In this document: positions 38,501 through 51,300 of the stretch, piece after piece | How positions within the stretch are numbered: the stretch's first letter is position 1 | How the letters are laid out: the number at the start of each line of letters is the position of its first letter | Source of the DNA: Lepidurus packardi | Taxonomy: Eukaryota > Arthropoda > Branchiopoda > Notostraca > Triopsidae | NCBI GenBank assembly: GCA_023053545.1 | Contig: JAKZAN010000005.1 | Location: forward strand, 2,232,001 to 2,296,000 | DNA length: 64,000 nucleotides | Direction: 5' to 3' | The notes under the pieces: generated by a model | Databases searched by the model: none | What the model saw: only the letters and a program-made list of their open reading frames with translations | What the model was told of the DNA's origin: nothing | Made by a program: the position numbers and the translations under genes

Positions 38501-41500
38501 CAATACGTAGCGGACAGTGCATGTACTACACTGCGCAATGGGCGCTCGGGGATTTTTCTTTGTACAGATCAAGGGGAAGTATAGCAATACGTCTTACTCA
38601 TGTTTTAGCTATCGACGTGTTTCTCTACTGATCCTAATCTCTATGAATCCTTCTAGAAAGCTTTTCTTTCTCCAACACAATATGGGCAATTACCTTATAA
38701 AACGTTTGGTGCGTTTCGCAACTATACTTTCAAATATTTTGTATATAGGTTTAATGTAGTTTACTGTTACTCTTTATTGTTTACGCTAGTATCCTGTGGT
38801 TATGTTCATCCATGCTTCGATGCATATAGCGATTTTGTATCTCTTTGCAAGCTTTGCAACTTAATAAGTTGCTTAATTAACTTAACACATAATCCTCACC
38901 TAAGCCTAGATCCCATTGTGAACCTAATCGAAGCTTAACCTATCCTAAGCCTAACCTAGATCCACCCTACTTAGTAAGCCCTGCTACTTACTACACGAAA
39001 CCTTAACTACAATATTTGTATTCTATGATGGTGGCTTATCTCATGAATAACTTGTTTCATATGCTGCAAATTGCGAAGACAACTAAAATATGAGGATTTC
39101 GTTTGCAAATCCTACCATTTTTACTTTCGGTAAGAAAAAGCTGGAGCCAGTATAGTATAGGTAAAAGACGATCACAGTTGAGGAATGGATGCGAATTACG
39201 GGCTGGCAAAACCAGCAAAACCAGCTGTCACCGGCAAAAGTAACCAAACTAGTGTTGCACGTTTCTGTATAGGAGAACACCAAAAAGATATATATGATAG
39301 ATAGAAAAAGATAGGTATGATAAGTTCTGGAATATCTACATATTTTCTGCATAGCTTTGGTGCATGCACTAAAACAAGAAAAGAAAAGTACCCACGGGAG
39401 AGATGATATATACTGTTTTCACATGTATCTTGTTCATTGTTGTCGGAAGTTGAGCACAAACAAGTTTCTGATGCTACTTAGTTGGCATACTATTGTTCTA
39501 CAAACCTCCAAAACGCAAGGTTGAAGAAACACAGGCACAAATGTTTTCTTACATGAGGTACAACAAAAATCCCCAAAACAACGACAAGAAATAAGGCGAT
39601 TCAGTAGCAGAAGCCAGCCATAAAAAAGAAATACCTCATTAAGCTCAGAATAATAAAGTTGTCTTTTTTTCACTTGGAAGTTGTGCTAAAAGAAGGGAAT
39701 TCCATGGAAATACCCACATTAAGATGTTCTAATTTACATATGCCTCTCCAAGGACCAAACTTTGTGAAGAATCCTTTCTCTTCTATAAACCCTACTATTG
39801 TCTTAATTTTCTTTTATTCTTTTACAGAAAACGAAACCGAGGATTTGGTGGAAGTCCCTGTAGTTCGTTACCGGCCTGATGGATTGGATGCGCTGTGCCG
39901 CAGCACGAAATTCGCACGCAAAGAGTTGCAATTGATGTACCGAAGTTTTAAACAGGTGAGTAAAGTTCTAAAGCACATAAATTACTGCCTGAAAGTGTTC
40001 AAGGGTCTCAAATTATTCACATCCAAGTTGCTGTAGAAAGCATAAAAAGAAAAGAGCTTGTCAGAAAAGATCGCAACTCTTTTTAGGTGATTTAAGAGTT
40101 TTCCTATTGCTCGCACGTAACGGAGGTCATGCAAAGAAAGTAAAGGGAACTTTGCGGACCTTTTTTTATTGATTGGAAGAGGGGATTGGGTTTCTTTGCA
40201 AGTGCATGGATTGTGGCAAAGTCTGATCAATGATGACAAAACGATGGTTCCCTCTCTTTTCTCTGTGTTGACATTCGGGCGATACATTACACCCCAAGTA
40301 CTAAGGAGAATGCACGCAAAGGTCGCAAAAACGTCAAAAATCAAATAAAAAAATAATAGCTGTGTCGCCTTTTGCTTCCAAGTTTTGACAAACGATCTGC
40401 CAACACTTGCTTTGAAGACGATCGAGCTAACCTCTCCCTGGGGGCCTTATAAATTATACAAAACTTGTCCATTGTGAAGGTGGCTGGTTGGTGGATCTTG
40501 GTGGTCCTAACTTTTACTCGTCCGTCTCATCCTTTGCTTTAGAAATGCTGACAAAAGATCTACTTTGCATACTCACATGTCCAATATAACGTCAGCTCGT
40601 AAGAGTTAATGTATCCGGTACTTCTAACCAGTGTTGCTATGAGTTGGCAAAAATGCGCCTATAACATTTTACTCTTCTTTCTGCTTCTACAGTCATGCAT
40701 TCTTTGGAGTAGCCTATTGCTTCCGTATAGCTTAGCTTTACGGGAAAAGGAGTACAAAATGCAAAACGTTAGACACTATCTTACTGTATTTTCTAAGGAA
40801 AGTTCACGTATTTGGAATACGTAATTATAAAGTTATCTTTACATATAATGTGCAGAAGCCCTGCGCGTTTATTTATACACCCACCCACGGAGAGCACAGC
40901 GCACCACCTTGCGGTAGCGTGGGTGTAACAAGCTAAGCTAATACGGGATCCTTAAAAATCGCAGTGCTTTTTCCCCAAGTTCATGGTGGCCTGCTTTAGC
41001 TTTCCATTTCAATTTACTGCAGCCTGTGCTGAACTTTCTGTCATTATAAATCTCCCTGTGTAATCCCGACGCCTTTTAGCCCTGCAGGGGTCTTACATCT
41101 TGATTCAATGTTAATACAAAGAGCGGACACGGGGTATACTGTACACTGTATAAACGTTGGTTTCAACTTCAACAGTCACTCTGAAACAAAGCAGAAGCCA
41201 AAAAAGCCCCACAAAAAAGTTTTGACGCCAGTTCTGGGTTCATCAAGTCTTGATTAAAAGCTACCACCAGCAAGGAATGTAAGCTAAGCTAGGGCTCTTT
41301 ACACTCTATGCCTTTGCCGATAGCTCAAGCAGTCGTTGGTTTCGTCGTCAACAAGAGCAAAAATAAAAAATGGTCCCATCAGGCGCAAACTAAGTTACCC
41401 GAGCGGATGACACAATACCCCAGCAAGTAAAAGCCAAACGAGGCTATGACCATCAGCAATAGGACGCACGCAATAGGACTTCCGTCGAGCCAAAGCCAAC

Positions 41501-44500
41501 TTGGTCTTATTTCCCGAATGAAATCAAGAAAAAGGAAGGAGCCCCCTCGATTCCTAGTTTATATATAATACTATATGGTCTTTGGACTGGCTCTGACAGC
41601 GATTCTATCAGCCTCTTGTGTCGTTATATAGCTGCACGAGTATCGAGTGTCAGTATCCATTAATGGTTTTATTTCGTCTCTCTTCATCAAATTCTCATGT
41701 TCAACAGACTTCTTTTGCTTGGCTCTCTTTTCTTTTTGATATTCTATCTCATCCAAATTCACTGAGTAACATAACACAATAAAAGTAAATATATATACAG
41801 AAAATAATCAATATATAGAAAGCTGTAAATTCATTGCATCGGATACCGTAAACTTTCAAGCAAAAATCCTTCTCTCCCTGTCATTATGTAGCTCTAAGAA
41901 GGTTTAAGCTATATTAACCTTTGCTGCTATATTAACTTTGCTGCTATGATAACCTTGAAATGGCAGTGAAATAACGTTAGGAGACAATCTAAGTAAAAAT
42001 AAAACTTCAAAAACATTTGTAGCGTTAGCCAGTTTTATTCGTAATGCTTCGACTTGGAAAATACTTTAACTTACAATAAGAAATTAATTTAATTGACACA
42101 GAAACATTCAACATTTAAGGCTCCCGTATACCGTAGTTAATGGACGGGAAAGTGCCACAGATGGCACTGATGTTTGTTACTGTTTTGCGAAAGCCTTGCG
42201 TAAGAAAGTAAGAAAAGAAATTGATAGCGAATTGTCGGCAAAGTTTTAAACATGTGACGACCAAAGGACACATTTTTTGGTAACATATTTCTCATAGTTG
42301 CACACTTCATTTGCATATTGCTAATTTGTTATTATTTGGAAAAAAAAGTGTGCATTGGTTGTGCACAACCTGCTAGCAAGCTCAAGATTACTGTCAAAGA
42401 TTTTTTTCATGAAATAGACTGGTTTTCTCAGAAAGTTGTTCCGAAATTCCCACGTTAACCGCCTATACCGAGCTAAGGTATACGGGAGCCTTAATTGTAG
42501 AATTACGACGAATTTTTGGTATTGTATAGACACGGAGACACAAAAAAACAGCAATTAAAATGATCACCCTCGGGTGGGATGCGAGGTACCCTAGCTAAGA
42601 CATGTTTCACTGAATAACGGTGTGTAGCTAATTTAAGCTAAGGAAGTGAATAATTGCACCACAGCTGTCCTTCAGCGACGTGCTCTTTGGCTGGCAAGAG
42701 GTATCCCTTTCAATGCAGGATTGCAAAAACTTTTCGCTGAAATTAAAGAGCGTGCATTCCTGGAGCGATCTAGAAGGAGGCATTTATGATCACGACTTTC
42801 TCGATGAATTTTGTCTTTTTATTCTTTTTCTCCACGTAAATAGCGTGACTCTTTCGTAAATCGAAAGCCAAGTTTCTAGAAATCCTGAAGGCGAAATCCC
42901 GAAACTTGGACTCGCAAACTCCTACCCCAAAGTCCATGCTAAAGCAAAAGATGACGGGAATGAAGAATATGGGGGAAGGGTGGCACTGCAGCAATCAATA
43001 TTCGTGATCAGGTTGGGCGAAATGAGAAGTCTGGCTCCTCTAATCCAAATTCAGATTCAAACCACCACCAAGCCAGGGCTACAAAACCCCAACTCTCATG
43101 ACGGAGTTGTGCTGCAATCCATGGGTTCTATTTCATAGAGATAAAAAGCTCCCGATGGTGTGCAGCAATATAACGTCTTTGAGTCAGTGGTTACCCAAGT
43201 CATGGCTCATGGCAGAAAGCAATTACCTCTCCTCGCCAGAATAGGACGAGAGAATTAGGAAGTTGGTGAGCTTCAACATTCCTAAAGAATAAAAAGCATT
43301 GTACTATAAATCTTTTTCTCTTTAAAGCTCTTCGTACTTTGCAATATAAGGAACGTGTTACTAATTTAAATAGCTTTGACAGCTTTACATAATAGTAATT
43401 TAATAACTTCAACTAATTTGGGTGATTTACTAACTTTAAATAATTGTATTTATTTTTTTACTTTGGATAGGAATGTCCTAATGGGTTGGTCAACGAAGCC
43501 ACGTTTAAGCGCATCTACTCGCAATTCTTCCCTCAAGGAGGTAAGACAAGGACAACATTCTCGACCTGTTAAATTTGCACAATTTTTAAAATGTCACAAG
43601 TGTATAGTTGCCTAAATAGTCGTGCGTTTGAGATAAAAGATCCAAGTATCATTCAAACGTACAAGCTTAAGAAAAACAAACTCTGGCGGCAGATAAAGCA
43701 AACGAAAATCCTGAATAAAACCAGTTCACAACAAAAGAGTTGCGCGGATTCTTTAATTGGATCTTAACAGATCTGCATCCATTCATACCCTGCAAGATAA
43801 TAAGCTAGAGTGGCCGACCGTTATATGAAGGACTCTTTTTCCTGCATTAAAGCATTCTAATAGCCTTACTGAAAGATATCTTATAGACTCAACCATAAAT
43901 TGGCTTGCTTACAATTCAGAATCAAACTTTCTTTTTTATTTACTATAAGGGCCCATAAAAAGAAAAAGGTATCGCAATAATCAACAGAAATAACTAAAAC
44001 ATTAGCTTTAATCAAAAGATGAGCATGAAGGCATGTTTGTGGTTCTTGCGTCAGCCAAATCTTCCATAGGGCGGCTAGATTTGAAAAATCCATCGACAAC
44101 CATATAGTATAGCCAAATTCGTTGGAGCAATAGTACAGAATAACTTTTTAGGGTATTCTGCTCTTTTATGAATGATAATTTCCCATGTTTTCTGCGTTTT
44201 GGGTACAATAAAACACTTCAGAAAACCCCCATATAAAACACGACTCGTGGCACCCACCTGCCACCTGGTGACGTCACGCGTTTGGGCTGGCTAAACTGGA
44301 CGGACTTTGGAAAATCACAAGAAGTTTTCCCAACTGGAAAATTCTGATGATTGTTCTTACAAGAAATAACAAACAATAATTATAGTATTATTAGTAGATT
44401 TTTAACATATACTCGTTTTTTTCTCTTGGTTCTGTTGACAGATGTTTCCCAATACGCACATTACGTGTTCAATGCCTTCGATGTTCGACACACTGGTGTC

Positions 44501-47201
44501 ATCAGCTTCGAGGTAAGAAAAAAACTTTTTTTCGCTCGATGTTTCCGAGTGTTTCCGACGACTGTCAGTGGTCTTTTCCGAAAACTTGCTACACAAAGGG
44601 CACAGAAAATAAGGCTTTTAAAGAGTGGAGCTGTTAAGAAGATTGTGGTGCTGTTACCCACGTTCTTCTTGATCTGATCGATCAGGAGCTTGAAAAGCAT
44701 TTTCCTTAGGAAGCTTTGGCTTGATTCACTTTCATTTCTTCTTTTCGGACTTGAGAAGTTTGGCTCCACAGTTTAGACTTCACAATAGCTCAGAACTACA
44801 AGAATATAAGCTACTTGCTTCTTTTCCAAGACCATGGTCTTCCAAATTGGATAGCTGCAAAGAGGGCATTCTATGTTTGGATTTTCATTTTTTTTTTTTT
44901 TTTGTCCACCTGAGAATCCGCTCAAGTATTCACTGGCCGCAGAAATTCGACAAGCGAGCGCGACGGAGCAACACAACGCACAAAAATCGAAACAATCTGT
45001 CACGAACCAGGGTAGACTTACAAAAGATTCCCTAGAACAGTTTTCGGAGACCTCTTGTGCTCTTTTGTCTACCAGTCTTTTTCTCGGGATCGTAAGGACC
45101 TAAATTGGGTCAGAAATAAAGTTAACTTGAAACTTTGTATAACTCGCGCAACAGCGTCCAGCGCACAACCAATTTAACTGAGTTGAAATACTAAAAAAAA
45201 GGTTAACATTGTAAGAAAAAGGCCTTGTCAAGCTCGCACTTGGCACTTGATCAAAGGCATTCAGTCTGAAATTGTCCTTTTGGGGCCACGTTAACCATTG
45301 TTGCGGAGTTCACTGACCACCAGTGGCCACCACAATTCTCGTGTAAAAAATTAACGCCTTTCAAAGCGAAATGGAATAGGAACCAAGGAAAGAAAAAACG
45401 GGAAAGCCGAATGGAAGTTTTTCTTCCGCCTTGAAACGTCCTGAAAGAGGCGAACAAGTCTTTGACGGGGACCATGGGTAAGTAAAGCGGAAGGAAATTG
45501 GTTTCCAATAATAGTCAGCGCTGTAAAAGCTGCTTAACAAACGATCTAAGGGACTCTAAAGGGGTCTCGAGGCGGTACCAGCAAACAAACACCGCCCAAA
45601 GTGCACTACTAGCCTTAGCTTTTGGTTACTCTAGTAGTACCCTACTGTATGTACATCACTGATGAGTACGCTAAAAGTTTATGTAGCTCCCACTTCAGGA
45701 CCCTAATCGAGATAATTCGACTCACTGAGCCGGTTCCGCAAGTACTTTACTGTATAACTATGCCGTCCTAGAAGTAAAAGCTAACGACGTTTTTCAAAAG
45801 GCTCAGATGAGAATTCGTAAAGCTACTTCGCCTTGCCTTACCCGACTAGCATAATTACGCAATAATGAATAAACTCAAATAATGTTCCTCCTGAACGGGA
45901 CGGATAGCGATACTCCAGGTCTGTACTTTTAGTCTTACCCCAATGTCATAATGACGTAATAATGAATAAACCTAAGGAATGATGCCCCTGAACGGGACCG
46001 TTTGGCGGTACTTCGAGTCTGTATTTTTAGTCTTACTAACGTTGGGGTTCTTCCTTGTGCGGGATAGTTAGGTAGTGAAGAGGGCTCTTTACGGTAGACG
46101 AGTAGATAACGACAAGGGTAAATGTGAGTATGAGCGATGAGGTCTAAAACGGATTACTAATTTGGGGGAAATAGCTCCAACTAGGTTCAATGAAAGGCTC
46201 ATTCTCCTTTGTTTCCTTTTTTATTTTATTTTTTTTTACTTTTTCAGGAGTTTGTTATGTGTCTATCCGTCTTGTCACGAGGATCTGCTTGTGACAAGTT
46301 ACGCTGGGCCTTTAATTTGTACGACTTGGACGGAGATGGAGTCATTAGCCGTCAAGAATTGCGGGAAGTAGTCGGAGCTGTGCATAGATTAATGGGTGCT
46401 CCACCTAAATTAGCGCATGGTACTTCGTCAGCAGCAAACCTCACAGACCTGTCTTCTCCAAGCACCAGTGCTTCAGCTGCAGCAGCAGGAACGTCGACTG
46501 CTCCCTACATGACGGAAGATATGGTCACTGATCGGCACGCGGACAAGATTTTCCAGGTCAGTTTCTCTCTTAATGCTTTGCTGTCTCAACACTCCTCCCA
46601 CTATATTACTGCGCTCCTTTTTGGTATTTCTATTTTCTCACGCTCAGAAATTGGACCTCAACAAAGACGGCCTAATCACTATGGACGAGTTTTTGGAGAC
46701 TTGCTTACACGTGAGTCGGTTTTTCATACAAAATACTTCTTCGTGTTTATTTTTATTAACTTGGTAGTACAGTACCTTCTACACCAAGAAAACATTAAGA
46801 TTACACTATAACACAACCATATCAGTAAAGAATTTGAGAGGGATTTTTGAATTTGTAAAACATGAAAAATAAGAATGTTAACTTTATTGTTCTTCTTCTT
46901 ATGGTAATTTGTAACTTTTTAAATATTACAAACGAAATACTGCCCATAGTGTTATGATTAATAATTTTTAATTAGTACGAGCACATTTACCATAAACTCA
47001 TTCTGATCAACGCATAGACAGGAAGCAATTGTTTTCTTTTCTTTCATATTTTTTTCTTTTCTTTTAAAGAAAAGAAAAAAATTATAATGACTGATTTCGA
47101 ATAATAATTTAGAAAGATAAAAATGAATTAATTAATATTTCTTCTGTTTATAGGACGACGTTATTGCCAAAACGATGGTGTCTTTGGATTTAATTTCTTG
47201 A
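32530..47201 (+). CDS. KChIP-like calcium sensor, paralogue 2
   Basis: Seven exons: 32530-32605, 39828-39955, 43471-43540, 44442-44512, 46248-46556, 46648-46710 and 47154-47201, giving 254 residues. Exons 2-7 are certain: [50 protein letters not shown], then EF2 [14 protein letters not shown]3 [12 protein letters not shown] and EF4 [12 protein letters not shown], the last two canonical. Exon 1 ([20 protein letters not shown]) is inferred. It ends in phase 1 with a GTAAGT donor, joins in frame, and resembles the basic end of exon 1 in paralogue 1; it leaves a 7.2-kb first intron. The EF3-EF4 linker is again long (about 50 residues, Ser/Ala/Thr-rich). The role is probably as a Kv4 channel subunit, known for the family and not shown here. 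Confidence 0.87.
32917..32945. repeat. 29-base C tract
   Basis: Uninterrupted C run about 310 bp after the first exon of the second KChIP gene. Shorter counterparts in the window are G(23) at 864-886, G(16) at 56355-56370 and C(11) near 52919-52929. Length is likely to vary between individuals and assemblies. Confidence 0.95.
33426..34536. mobile_element. DNA transposon remnant with TTAA target site and THAP domain
   Basis: Left end AGGGGCAATAGCCACCAAAA, right end (reverse strand) GGGTAATAGCCACCAAAATA: near-matching terminal inverted repeats of about 24 bp. Both ends are flanked by TTAA (33422-33425 and 34537-34540). Just inside the left end is a 16-bp-arm palindrome (33469-33502). A plus-strand THAP-domain frame lies inside. 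TTAA duplications are known for piggyBac and Kolobok elements, and THAP domains for Kolobok and P-type transposases, so Kolobok-like is the best guess. At 1.1 kb it is internally deleted. Confidence 0.65.
33685..33969 (+). pseudogene. Broken THAP-domain coding segment
   Basis: From an ATG at 33685 the frame encodes a start rich in Cys ([12 protein letters not shown]), [19 protein letters not shown], then a TAA at 33835-33837. In the same frame it continues with [20 protein letters not shown] and a stop at 33967. The order C..C, SFP, W, VC..HF is the C2CH layout of THAP zinc fingers. The spacing between SFP and DFV fits if the TAA is a point lesion. One extra residue between the first Cys pair and loss of the usual central Trp suggest decay. 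It lies inside the TTAA-flanked element. Confidence 0.6.
38896..38965. repeat. Degenerate CCTAA-rich tract
   Basis: Contains CCTAAGCCTA, AACCTAATC and TTAACCTATCCTAAGCCTAA, i.e. scattered units of CCTAA, the arthropod telomere repeat. Units are not in strict tandem, so a telomeric origin is only suggestive. Confidence 0.4.
42115..42494. mobile_element. MITE with TTAA target-site duplication
   Basis: TTAA (42115-42118), then GGCTCCCGTATACC; at the other end GGTATACGGGAGCC (42477-42490), then TTAA (42491-42494). The 14-bp terminal inverted repeats are perfect, and weaker inverted similarity continues inward (GTTAATGGACGGGAA against GGTTAACGTGGGAA in the reverse complement). The 372-bp body is AT-rich and non-coding. 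TTAA plus short inverted repeats places it with piggyBac or Kolobok-type non-autonomous elements. It lies in intron 2 of the second KChIP gene. Confidence 0.85.
45850..46036. repeat. Two-copy tandem repeat of about 95 bp
   Basis: Unit 1 at about 45850-45940 and unit 2 at about 45947-46036 share GTAATAATGAATAAAC/GCAATAATGAATAAAC, CTGAACGGGAC and TCTGTATTTTTAGTCTTAC/TCTGTACTTTTAGTCTTAC. It lies in intron 4 of the second KChIP gene, and no function is visible. Confidence 0.8.
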
Positions 47202-48324
47202 GTCTGGCCATTTGCTTCATTCAAACTCGGGAGTAATTTTCTAATTTTATACATAACGGTTTGTTTGGGCTCAAAAAGCAGAGCAGGGTGGCCATCAAAA
47301 GAAAAAAAAAATTGGCCTGCCCTTCATAAGTATTAACCTGTTTAGGGGTAAATCAATGGTTTTTCGTGTGAGCCATATCATATAAAATATATATATATAA
47401 AAGCAGCAACAAGCCTGCCTTGCATATATAATCACAGAGGATGCTTTTGATGTTGCCAACGACTTCCTTATAACCGTCCTCCACTCCAACTCCTCACGCC
47501 ATTGGTTTCCTGTGACTTGTTTGGCCTTCTATTAACAGCTACGACTCTAGTCAGTTTACACAAAGAGCCAAACTTGAAACATGGTGGTGGTTGTCAAAAT
47601 ACTTGACTTTGTTCGAGACCTGTTTTGCTATATTGGGGTTGAGGAATAAAAGACATTCACTTACTACGACCAAGAGAGAAGAGGACCATCAATTAAACCT
47701 TTGTTTATTTTACAATGAACTTCACAGGATCCAATACAGAATGCAAAATATTTCAGTTTATATCTTTATTTGACTTGTTTTTGGCTGGGATGTACACGGT
47801 ACATACTACTACTGGAATGTACACGTACTACTGGAAGTAATTGTATATCACCAAGTCAAAGCGTAGCTGGGTTTGAAGGAAATCAAAAAACTCGTCACGA
47901 CAACGAACGGTGGTACGGTCTCTATGGTAACAGAATTTTTCGGGATTTTTCCTCTGCTGAGAGACATCTACCGGGAACATGCGAGGATACGGTTACTCTT
48001 TTAAGTTTGGGATGAAGAAATTGCCCGATTAGGGAGGATTGCATTAACGAACTGTATATTCCACAAGAACAATAAATGCACCATATTGAATTTCTTTAAA
48101 GTCTTAATATTTGGCACTCCATGTGGCACCACGTCCGGAGATAAATAATTTCGCTTTTTTCTTTTTATCATTATACAAATATTCAAACATTCGACATGTG
48201 AAAAGTTGTAAAATAACTCAGTCGAACATTAGATTCAAAATAACCCACGATGGGACTAGAATTAGCTAACTAACATTTGTAACTAAAAAATAAAAGTATC
48301 AAATGGAATGGCAGGAACATTGGT

Positions 48325-51300
48325 TCACACGAAAAATTCAAACTTACTTGCCAGCTGGTATTCGATTTCCGCGTTATTATACATTTCAATGTTCTAAAAG
48401 ATGTATAAGTATGGTTAGTTTAAACGCTAACCAATATATCCCTTAATAGTAAAAAAAAAAAAATACCAGTTGAATATCCTTAGAAAGGTCTTCGAGTTGC
48501 TTCTCATGGGCCTTCTGCAGCTTTTCCTTCTCCTTAGCTTGTCGCATCGCAGTCGTTTTGCGTTCTTCAATAAATTTTTTGGTGTTATTTTGATTCTTTT
48601 CCCTCAGCCGTCGTTCTTTCTCGGCCTTGTTTCGCAAAGTCTTGTCGTTCGTCACTTCTTTCGCGGTTTCGACAGCCACACGAGCTTGCTTAGCTTTCAA
48701 CTCCTTGTTTTCCCTGTAAGAATCAGTCCACGATGCGCAATGATCTTAAAATTGGCAGGAAAGTCAGACTTATTACCTTTCATTCTTAACGTCGAGTTGC
48801 TTCAATTGATTGGCTTGGGCAGCCACCATTAGTGTTTTGAGAATGTCTTGCTGAGCCTCCAGCTGTTCTTTCAACAATTGCCACTCTTCTCGCAAATGAC
48901 GACCAACCAATTCGGACCATTCCTGTGTCTGCTCTGCCACCACAGTTTTTACAGCTGCATCATTGACGAGTTCTTCCTTCCTGGAAACGAGATTGGAACA
49001 TAAGTTTGCGGAGTGGAAAGGAAAAAAGGGTACTCTGGAGTATAGAGCGGCCAATAAATAGATAATAGCGGAAGCTATGGTATACTCACTTCTTTCCTTT
49101 AATTAACCGCTCAATAGTAGCCAACTGGGACTTTTGCACTGCCAGTTTCTCTTTCTGCTGACGTTTGCGCATCACATCCATATCTTTCTGGTGCTTCTTG
49201 GTCGCTTTGCCGAATCCCTTATCACCACGCAAGGTCTCCAACGTGACAGGTTCAAATTTAAGCTCCTCTACATTATTTAGTTTAAAAGCTTTCGATCGGA
49301 ATCCAGAAAATGCGTACCTCGTTTTTCTTCATCCCCAGTTGAACCCTTGGTTCGTCCTCCCCCTGCCTTGGAAGCATCAGATTCTTCAATTCCAATCTGT
49401 TTCATCTGCTCGTTCCTCTTCTCCTGCATATTCATGAAAGCGCGAGGATCCGACAGTGCATCCATCAAACCTTATAAATCCCAATAAATTATTGAACCAC
49501 ACACGTCTCTTGTCTGCTGGAGATTTTCTTTCTTTGGTCTATACCTCCTAAACCATCGGGGACATAAATCTTGAGTTCAATGTTGCAGAAGAGCATAGGT
49601 AAGCTCATTGGGAAGTTGGCTTCCGTCCTTAAGGAAATATGGCGATAACCAGCTTGCAAACCGTCTAATGGTAGGATTCGCTGCCCTAGCAACTTTCCGT
49701 TTTCGTCGTAAACGCCAAACCGTAGCACTGCCAAATCCGGTAATACGACCTAATTTACGGCACCATATAACTCCCGCAATTTAGCCAACAGACGTAGGAG
49801 ATAAAAAGAAAATGTATATACATGTATACCTTGCGGAAAAGAAAAGGCTCTTCATTATACACAGGATTCAAGCCGTTTGCCGCTACTAGACGAGTGCGGA
49901 ATTCTTTACGAATGGTGTCCGTGGGTAGGCCGTACATATCAACTTCGACGTAGGTTCCTACCTTCTTATCAGACAAAAACTGCCCAGCAATCACCTGCAT
50001 AAAAGTTTCTTTTATTTAAAAGTAACGCAAAGTCGGAATACAAATGTCCGTCTCAATAATATAATAACTTAAAAAATAGGTTGATTTATTACTGTTTACC
50101 TGTACGGTGCACTGCGCAGCAATAACTCCATCTACGGGCGATTCTGCGAAAGGATCGAAACTCCGATCCGGTCGCCGCATGAAGTCTGGTTTCAACAAAT
50201 ACCCGCAATTGCCATTGTACTCGAACTTGCCTTGGTTCAACTGGAAGGGCAAATCAGGCGTTTGGAAGTTCAAGGATACCATCTGACAACCAGCATTCCA
50301 AAACACCTACGGACATTACGAAACGTATTACGAAAACCATCCCAACAAAAGAAAAAAAAAGTAAGGAGTATCATCTTGCTTGAGGCATGTAATTTGACGA
50401 ATCAGCTCGAGTTCCTTTGGGGTAGATACGGCTCATTTGGCGTTTGTTGTAGTTTACGAATTCGACCGACGAGGTTTTGAGGTAATTTAAGCCCGTGGTT
50501 TCCGCAAAGGAAGACATGTTGTGATGGATGTTTTTCTCTACCCCAAACCCAACATATAAAACAATTAGCTAGGTTGAAGAGAAAGCAAACGGTGAAGGTC
50601 TAAAAGCCAATTCTGTGCGCAAACCAAAACGAAAAATAAAATAAAAATAACAACTTCAGGCAACATGCCACAGAACTCACTTTCAGCCTGTTCAAAGCTC
50701 TGGAACTTGATGGGTTGGGCATAATTAATCATGGAAGAAAGCCAAGGATGCACACTAGTAGTTGACCCAGTATATTGAATCGGGGGTGCCTCCCCATCTG
50801 CGTTCGCAGCAGAACCGGCCGCAGCAACAGCGGCTGCAGCAGCTGCTTCTTCTTCCGCCTAGGACACGTGTTGCCAGCCAGCAATCAAGAACACATGCAT
50901 CATAAGAAAAACAGAACAAAAAGGGAAGGACAGAAGTATGAAAATTCATTATTATGCGTGTTAAAAAGGTCATGCTCATGCCGGGGAGGTGAAACATTTA
51001 GCACAAAAGAAATCATTCTAACAGCAATATCCGTGCTTAGAGTATTGACGTTGATGTATTACCCCCGGCCGCTTCAAAGCCCTGGAATTTGACGGGTTCT
51101 GCATAGTTGACGAGACTAGATAACCAAGGGTGAACTTGATTGGTTCCACCTTTATATTCGTACAACTGAAACACTTTCTCGTCAAAGCTCAAGGAGCGCG
51201 GCTCAAGAGTAACCGAATCTAGTTCCTACAAGTAAGAACAAGTATACTCCATCAAACAGTTTGCTCTCGCCCACAACTTTCGTGTTCAATGGTCCTTGAC

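Larger units (their letters stand above)
32606..39827. other. Intron 1 of the second KChIP gene: contents
   Basis: It contains a 29-C tract (32917-32945), a TTAA-flanked transposon remnant (33426-34536), CCTAA-rich sequence (38896-38965) and mostly AT-rich DNA. A minus-strand frame 35725-36195 (about 156 codons from an ATG, ending in a Leu-rich hydrophobic segment) and an 80-codon plus-strand ATG frame at 34891-35133 are the longest open frames. Neither matches a family I know and either may be chance. Confidence 0.5.
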
